Assembly (NCBI RefSeq): GCF_964355755.1 | Contig: NC_092676.1 | Coordinates: 20,072,288-20,132,287, forward strand | DNA from: Antedon mediterranea | Lineage: Eukaryota > Echinodermata > Crinoidea > Comatulida > Antedonidae | Length of the DNA stretch: 60,000 nucleotides | Direction of reading: 5' to 3' | Part shown: positions 53,249 through 60,000 of the stretch, piece by piece | How positions within the stretch are numbered: position 1 is the stretch's first letter | Layout of the letters: each line of letters starts with the position of its first letter | Program-made: the position numbers and the translations under genes | Notes under the pieces: model-generated | What the model saw: only the letters and a program-made list of their open reading frames with translations | Told to the model about the DNA's origin: nothing | Databases searched by the model: none

Positions 53249-56200
53249 TTATAGGTCTAGATCAATATAGCCACTGAATAACGTTACTACTAGTATAACA
53301 GCAAATCCAAGCAGCAAGCCGGCATTCTGAAGGAGAAATATTGAAATGTTGGTAGGAGATAGACTTGGATCATTGTAATTTGAATGATTTATTTCTGGAA
53401 GCTGTGAAAAATAAAGAAACACATTAATTAGAAAGAGAAAATCTATACAGTAGCATTCAGGAACATAATCCGTGTTGCATGAGAGGGATTTTCACTATAA
53501 CCATAATGTTTAGGTCTCATCCAAAAAAAAACATTAAAAAAATCAGGTTACATTTGTACCTACCATGTCCACAAGTGCTATATACAAAAAGATACCACCA
53601 GCCAGAGCAAATATCCACTCTTCTGCTTCCGTAAGCTCACCCAGTACAATGCCGATTGCAAGGCCGAAATAACAAGTTAATGCTGAGGCTAGGTTTGCCA
53701 TCACAGCTTGCTTTACTGTCAAACCTGCATTTAAGAATATAGCAAAATCCCCTACAAAATAAAAACACAAAGCAGAATGGTTACTCATTTCTAGGATCAA
53801 TTCCCAAGTCAATGTAAAAATGTCAGGAAAAGTTAAGTATTATTTCGAGAAACAGCATAACATTTCTAATATCAAGTAAACAGACAGACAGCAGACAGAC
53901 AGACCACGGAGAAATACGTTAGGAAGGAACAACAGCAAGTATACATCAACAGAACAAACCTTCCCACCGCTACATGAATTATCTTATTGTTACGCAACAT
54001 TTAACTGTTGCGTGTCAGATCTGAGCATGAGCGTAACCATTGTTTTGCTTGCAACGCGCCATCATAACTAGAGACTCGACCACATGGCAGACGGATGATC
54101 CGGCAAGACGTACCACATTGTGTTTCATCACAATTCAGAAGAAAAAAAACATAATAGTCTGATATATTAACATGGACTTTTATGAATTAGAGGACAAATT
54201 ACAACCAAGAATTCTTGAGGACTAAAGTTTGTATGCGAACATGACGACCAGGAAATTGAACCATTTTGTCTGTATATTGTCGAACATACTATATTATACA
54301 CATTTTCATAATTGTTTTTGGTAGTAAAATACTGTATATGCTTAATCTGTCTTTTCTGTATTTTTAGGTGTCAACTGACAATCAAGCAAGTTTGCTGAAG
54401 ATGAACTTATTTCTCAATAGACAAACAATATTGAAAACATAACATCTGTGGCAGAAGTAACAATTTGAATAACTGAACGTGAACTGTGGAACAGAGTCAA
54501 TGTTCAATCCTTGATCCCCCAGTTAATTGGTACAGAAACAATCTAATACACTTTCCCATCAACCAGTACCGGGTGCACACACCATTATGATGTGTTGTCT
54601 TGAGTATTGCTAGGCGATATGATAGTGGTCTAAGATTCTAGTTAGTACAATAAAAATCAGTACCTAATTCATGTGGAAACTCCTCACATATAACTGCTAT
54701 AGAAATACTAATTCCACTAGCAATGGAGTGCGTGAATGATGCGCCAATAGCCAAGCCATCAATGAAGTTGTGCAGGGCATCGCCAAAGGAAATCATGTAG
54801 ACTATTGAGGGAATTTCTTTCTTTGTCGAACTGAATCCAACCTCTGCCTGCTCATAGCCACAAATAGGCTTGCTATTGCCATTGTCACAGTCATTTGTCT
54901 GAAAAAGATTATTTTTTATTACACATAAATTTATCGGAATTGAAATTTTGACTTTCTTTTTATAATAATCTAATGATATATATTTATGATTTGCATGTTA
55001 CATTTTCTTTTTTTTTAAAACCTTATTATTATGTTTCATTGTTGTCTTTGATTATGTTTCTATTCTGCAATTTAAGGAAATAAATGTTTATTTTGAATTT
55101 GAATTTGAAAAGAAAAAGATTATATGGTGATGTACAGTATATAGTCTATTGACTAATTTGATATTACTACAAAAGGTTGCAATGTAAATGTTGTAATATT
55201 TATATAGCACAATAATCAGCAGATTGTTCCAAAAAAATAAAAAAGGATTTATAACAGATTATATTACAAAAAACTAACTCAAGACCCAACAAATATGGGT
55301 GGATAGGAGTTGGCCGTAAATAAATATTTTTCACTCATTTATTTCACAGGAAAGTGTCCTTTTAATAAGGAAACTCCTGAATAGGGATTGGTCGTAAAAA
55401 TATAATCCCTGTCATTCCATTATGGGAAGGTCTCCCCTTAATAGGGGTGTCTCAAAGGAAGGGTTCTACTGGAGTCACAATCTCTGTAGTGTTTACACTA
55501 TCAAACTAGTTTGACAAAAACCAAATGGTAGTGATATTCCCAAATATGGCAGTGCTATGACATCATCCTGTTACTCTGTCACTTTATTTTATGTTTCAGG
55601 CCTCCTTTATAGGGATCAAGCCTTCTTTCAATGTTACTTTGTCATATTATGTATCTCCTTTTATTTTGTTACTATATCATTGAAAGTAAATAAATGTTTA
55701 AATGCAAAAAAAAATATGGGCACATAAACTTTGATAGTGTAGACAAGACTTAACAAGTACCTGTAAAGGTGGTGTAAGTTCCTCTGTATTCTTTTCATCT
55801 GATAGCGATACTTTACGCTCATGTATCGCAGTTCCATTGTAAGTATGACTACCTACTGTATGCATGTGGTTGTCTTCCATTACCTCCAGTGTACAATGAT
55901 TACACATATTCTCACTCAATGATATTGTTGAAACATTTTCTAGACTATCGTTAAGTTGAATTTTCTGTGGCATAAACAATTTAAAAAATAGTAAATCAAT
56001 AACAAATATATACTGTCTATATTAAGTCATTGCTAAACTCTGTTTTGGAAAGATTAGCATATATCAATGGCAGTAACACTAACGTTTAGGTAGCAGCACT
56101 GCTTAGGGTTTGAGAACAATTGTCAATATTATGTTCCCATACAGTAGAACCCTTATTGAGGACCCAGTTTAGTGTCTCTTAATGTGGTTTCCACTGAATA

Positions 56201-59200
56201 GGTGTTAGCTGTAAGTGTTAAACATATGCCCCTCATTTGTATCACAAGAAAGTGTCCCCATGATAGGGGTGTCCTCTGAATAGAGGTAGCTGTAAGTGTT
56301 AAACATATAGTGCCCCTCATTTGTATCACAAGAAAGTGTCCCCTTGAAAGGGGTGTCCCCTGAATAGAGTTAGCTGTAAGTGTTAAACATATAGTGCCCC
56401 TCATTTGTATCACAAGAAAGTGTCCCCATGATAGGGGTGTCCTCTGAATAGAGGTAGCTGTAAGTGTTAAACATATAGTGCCCCTCATTTGTATCACAAG
56501 AAAGTGTCCCCTTGAAAGGGGTGTCCCCTGAATAGAGGTAGCTGTAAGTGTTAAACATATAGTGCCCCTCATTTGTATCACAAGAAAGTGTCCCTTTGAT
56601 AGGGGTGTCCTCTGAATAGAGGTAGCTGTAAGTGTTAAACATAGTGCCCCTCATTTGTATCACAAGAAAGTGTCCCCATGATAGGGGTGTCCTCTGAATA
56701 GAGGTAGCTGTAAGTGTTAAACATATAGTGCCCCTCATTTGTATCACAAGAAAGTGTCCCCTTGAAAGGGGTGTCCTCTGAATAGAGGTAGCTGTAAGTG
56801 TTAAACATAGTGCCCCTCATTTGTATCACAAGAAAGTGTCCCCATGATAGGGGTGTCCTCTGAATAGAGTAGCTGTAAGTGTTAAACATATAGTGCCCCT
56901 CATTTGTATCACAAGAAAGTGTCCCCTTGAAAGGGGTGTCCCCTGAATAGAGTTAGCTGTAAGTGTTAAACATATAGTGCCCCTCATTTGTATCACAAGA
57001 AAGTGTCCCCATGATAGGGGTGTCCTCTGAATAGAGGTAGCTGTAAGTGTTAAACATATAGTGCCCCTCATTTGTATCACAAGAAAGTGTCCCCTTGAAA
57101 GGGGTGTCCCCTGAATAGAGGTAGCTGTAAGTGTTAAACATATAGTGCCCCCCTCATTTGTATCACAAGAAAGTGTCCCCTTGAAAGGGGTGTCCTCTGA
57201 ATAGAGGTAGCTGTAAGTGTTAAACATATGCCCCTCATTTGTATCACAAGAAAGTGTCCCCATGATAGGGGTGTCCTCTGAATAGAGGTAGCTGTAAGTG
57301 TTAAACATATAGTGCCCCTCATTTGTATCACAAGAAAGTGTCCCCTTGAAAGGGGTGTCCCCTGAATAGAGTTAGCTGTAAGTGTTAAACATATAGTGCC
57401 CCTCATTTGTATCACAAGAAAGTGTCCCTTTGATAGGGGTGTCCTCTGAATAGAGGTACTGTAGCTGTAAGTGTTAAACATATAGTGCCCCTCATTTGTA
57501 TCACAAGAAAGTGTCCCCTTGAAAAGAGTGTCCCCTGAATAGAGGTAGCTGTAAGTGTTAAACATATAGTGCCCCTCATTTGTATCACAAGAAAGTGTCC
57601 CTCTGAATAGAGTTGGCTGTATAGTGTTAAACATATATTATCCCCTGCACCCCATTTGTTTCACAAGAAAGTGTCCCCTAGGTATAGGAATGTCTTAATG
57701 GAGGAGTTATTGTATTTAACCCTATCATAGTTGATTGTCATAGAAAGAAACAGTTCCATGTACTCATGCAAACATGTGTATACATTTTTTACATACCTTT
57801 TTTCTTCCCACATCTATGATCTTTAGAATTCTTTCTATCAAAAAGAAAAGGTAGATTCCACCTAGAATTGTCATGTTCTTCCAGACAAATATTTTACCTT
57901 CTGTGTCCACATCCATCCCATGAGCCTATAAAAAAATAAATTAATCATTGATAAAATATTCCATATAAGGAAGGGTGGAGGAGGGGAAGGGTGGAGGAGC
58001 GGAAGGGTGGAGGAGCGGAAGGGTGGAGGAGCGGAAAGGTGGAGGAGCGAAAGGGTGGAGGAGCGGAAGGGTGGAGGAGCGGAAGGGTGGAGGAGCGGAA
58101 GGGTGGAGGAGCGGAAGGGTGGAGGAGCGGAAGGGTGGAGGAGCGGAAGGGTGGAGGAGCGGAAGGGTGGAGGAGGGGAACGGTGGAGTAGGGGAAGGGT
58201 GGAGGAGCGGATGGGTGGAAGAGGGAAGGGTGGAGGAGGGGAAGGATGGAGGAGGGGAAGGATGGAGGAACGGATGGGTGGAGGAACGGAAGGGTGGAGG
58301 AGGGGAAGGATGGAGGAGGGGAAGAGTGGAGGAGGGGAAGGGTGGAGGAGGGGAAGGGTGGAGGAGGGGAAGTTTTTCACCGATGTATTGGGATATTAAG
58401 TCCGAACATATGGAAGGATAGGATATTTTTACTTATTTTCAATGGTTTGACAATACATATATAGTGCAATATTGCACTGATGAAGGACTAGTGTTGCCCG
58501 AAAGCTCTGCTAACTTTTCTGGCTGTTTACTTTATCGTTTTGATTTAGCTTTTCGCTTTTTTTTTGTATCTCCATTGAGATCCAGCCACTGATACCCACA
58601 GCATTGTCATTTTTTTCAGTAATTTGCCTTTGGATTTATATATAGTGCAATAGACGGATACAGTATAACTAGTTTGAAGAATTAGTAACTGAAAACAAAG
58701 AAAAATGTACAATTATGTATAGTAAAATTGTCTATTTTCTTAAAAGTATGGCAGCCAAAAGATTTATTTTAAAAAAAAAGAATACTCATCTGATACAGAT
58801 GTCACTCATTTAAAGTACAGTATATATTTTATATAACACCTAAATAAATTCCTGTCATTTGATTGGACAATTGTGGGTCACATTGCATGCAACAGTATGC
58901 ACTATTGAACAGTCATTCTATAATACTTTTTTTTTGTGTACGAAAAAAAAAATCTTTTAGTTTTTATTTTATCGTTTTGATTTAGCTTTTTGCTTATTTT
59001 ATTTATATACATACATATTTATATAAATAATAACATTATAATAACAGTATTTTACTCACCTCTGGTATAAGGCATAATACAGCATTTGCAGCTAAGGTAC
59101 CCACAGCTAAAGACACTAGAAACATTAAAACCTTTTTATAATGTTTCTTGTTCATTAATGGAACAACGCACATACCAAGTACAGCACCAATATTTATTAT

Positions 59201-59973
59201 CGTAACAAACAGAAATCCAAAGCCCCATACTGTTGGCAAAAAGCAATATATAATTTATCAATTAATTCATAATTCTCTAATCATGTATGTGCAATAAAAA
59301 AAGAAATAATTAAGTACAATTATATATTACTATGTCATCATAATAAAAAAAATTAATAAAATTATTATTCAGATATAATAGGAAAATATAAACATCTAAA
59401 CATGACCTTATTTCTCAGTTTGTTTTGCCACAAACACATTGAATTGTGTTGAATGACGGATAACAACTGTTTAATAAACAAATATTGCTATTTTGGATAG
59501 AAAATGGATTATGAATTGATTAACATACAATAATATATTAGTGTTTTAGAATGAAAAGATGAACAAACAAACTGTATGAAGAATGAATGGTTGAATGAGA
59601 GATTAGAGAAATATATGGATGAATAAAGAACAGATAATGAATAGTTGAAAGAATATGAAGAATGGGATGAAGGAATAAAAATGAAGAATGGGTGAATTAA
59701 AATGAATAAATAAATGAATATATGAAAATAAAGGAGTGGATGAATGAAAATGAATGAAGTGGATGAATTAATGAATAAAAAAATGGAATGGATGAATTGA
59801 AATAAATAAAAATAAATTGAAAATGAATGGTTAGTTAAACTGTTCAATCAATATGTTCAAAAGTTTTAAGAGCGATACTGACTTGTGCTGTAATTTTAAG
59901 CCAGATCCAGATATTTACCTTCGAGTGAAGAGGGACCTGATGTTGTAGCATTGCCAGTCATATTGTTGGATTC
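53249..59973 (-). CDS. ZIP8/ZIP14-like metal transporter (3' part, 7 exons)
   Basis: Minus-strand exons are 59919-59973, 59060-59229, 57797-57925, 55761-55964, 54664-54898, 53564-53751 and 53249-53401 (TAA), with matching phases; the 5' end lies beyond 60000. The SLC39 LIV-1 subfamily moves divalent metals into the cytosol. Seen: [16 protein letters not shown] (TM1), an [17 protein letters not shown] helix (TM2), [14 protein letters not shown] (TM3), a variable intracellular loop with several His (exon 55761-55964), the TM4 motif [13 protein letters not shown], the TM5 motif [13 protein letters not shown], and a C-terminal helix [14 protein letters not shown]. Glu replacing the first His of the TM5 HEXPHEXGD motif is characteristic of ZIP8 and ZIP14, which carry Mn, Fe, Zn and Cd. 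Paralogue identity between ZIP8 and ZIP14 cannot be settled here, and invertebrates often have a single ancestor-like gene. Confidence 0.93.
53752..54663 (-). other. ZIP intron, nothing notable
   Basis: It contains a short CAGACAGACAG run (about 53880) and no coding signal. Confidence 0.5.
55488..55753. mobile_element. MITE-1 copy with an inserted retroelement tail
   Basis: The left part has TTTACACTATCAAACTAGTT and CCCAAATATGGCAGTG; the right part ends TTTGATAGTGTAGACAAG. Between them (about 55580-55712) is a foreign segment ending GAAAGTAAATAAATG and a run of A, like a truncated LINE 3' end. It lies in a ZIP intron next to the donor at 55761. Confidence 0.7.
56148..57690. repeat. 84-bp minisatellite, about 18 copies
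   Basis: Each unit has GTAGCTGTAAGTGTTAAACA, TAGTGCCCCTCATTTGTATC and ACAAGAAAGTGTCCCC. Two variants, CATGATAGGGGTGTCCTCTG and CTTGAAAGGGGTGTCCCCTG, mostly alternate, giving a roughly 168-bp higher-order period. It lies in a ZIP intron. Minus-strand ORFs across it are period artefacts. Confidence 0.95.
57966..58373. repeat. 16-bp purine-rich minisatellite, about 25 copies
   Basis: The unit GAAGGGTGGAGGAGCG (or ...GGGG) makes the plus strand nearly free of C for 400 bp. It lies in a ZIP intron 40 bp upstream, in gene sense, of the exon at 57797-57925, so its transcript is C/U-rich. All ORFs across it are artefacts. Confidence 0.95.
58465..58650 (+). repeat. Dispersed repeat R1, longest copy
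   Basis: GATGAAGGACTAGTGTTGCC, CTTTTCTGGCTGTTTACTTT, TTGATTTAGCTTTTCGC and GTATCTCCATTGAGATCCAG match 18395-18535. A further fragment (ATCGTTTTGATTTAGC) lies at about 58970. Confidence 0.65.
59500..59835. repeat. Degenerate GAATGAAT low-complexity tract
   Basis: Irregular GAATG/AATGA units make up most of this first visible ZIP intron, mimicking a 112-residue minus-strand ORF (59509-59847) of Ser/Phe/Ile that is not a gene. Confidence 0.8.
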
Positions 59974-60000
59974 CTACAGTACGTACAGAAAGTTGAATTC

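Noticed and set aside
56153-57634. Overlapping minus-strand ORFs of 62-166 codons
   Set aside because: They read the 84-bp minisatellite (28 codons per unit) inside a ZIP intron.
57871-58464. Pro/Ser-rich and Gly/Glu-rich ORFs on opposite strands
   Set aside because: They lie on the 16-bp purine minisatellite; pure repeat translation.
59509-59847. Minus-strand ORF of 112 codons rich in Phe, Ser and Ile
   Set aside because: It is a translation of the GAATGAAT low-complexity tract in an intron.

Overview
The window is AT-rich, intron-rich animal DNA dense in repeats. The gene set (tetraspanin, LIV-1-type ZIP transporter, TSSC4-like protein, LDL-receptor class B exons), long introns with GT-AG borders, tRNA-derived SINEs, many small foldback elements and a CR1/L2-like LINE with a 2A peptide fit a marine invertebrate. 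An echinoderm or close relative is my best guess; this is inference and no marker here proves it.

Layout. 1-12388 (+): the 3' part of a radical SAM gene related to bacterial arsenosugar-biosynthesis ArsS. Its first visible exon (206-401) is separated from the next (9409-9603) by a 9-kb intron that holds an almost intact Gypsy-type LTR retrotransposon in antisense (575-9048), itself inserted in a small foldback element. 15407-23416 (-): a complete six-coding-exon tetraspanin gene, convergent with the radical SAM gene, with a probable non-coding first exon near 25.7 kb. 26-37.5 kb: no convincing host gene, but several transposon-derived structures: a 2.6-kb palindromic element interrupted by a dead hAT transposon, a TA-flanked 1.4-kb inverted-repeat element, SINEs, and a hammerhead-ribozyme-like motif at 35.5 kb. 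37.5-40.2 kb (-): exons of an LDL-receptor class B (YWTD propeller) protein with a phase-preserving tandem exon duplication, one copy broken by a LINE tail. 41.1-42.5 kb: 34-35-bp minisatellite. 42.5-45.96 kb (+): full-length LINE with one 1058-codon ORF carrying a 2A-like peptide. 47.0-48.7 kb: foldback element made of 21-bp palindromic repeats. 50.1-50.9 kb (+): TSSC4-like gene. 53.2-60 kb (-): 3' part of a ZIP8/ZIP14-like metal transporter whose introns hold two further minisatellites.

The host genes do not form an operon or a pathway; they are ordinary eukaryotic neighbours. The ZIP transporter and the ArsS-like enzyme both concern metals or metalloids, but nothing in the sequence links them functionally. 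Most of the window's bulk is mobile-element history, and nested insertions allow a relative order: MITE before Gypsy, palindromic element before hAT, LDLR exon duplication before the LINE tail. Exon coordinates were worked out by eye from splice consensus, reading-frame phase and protein family resemblance; none is supported by transcripts.
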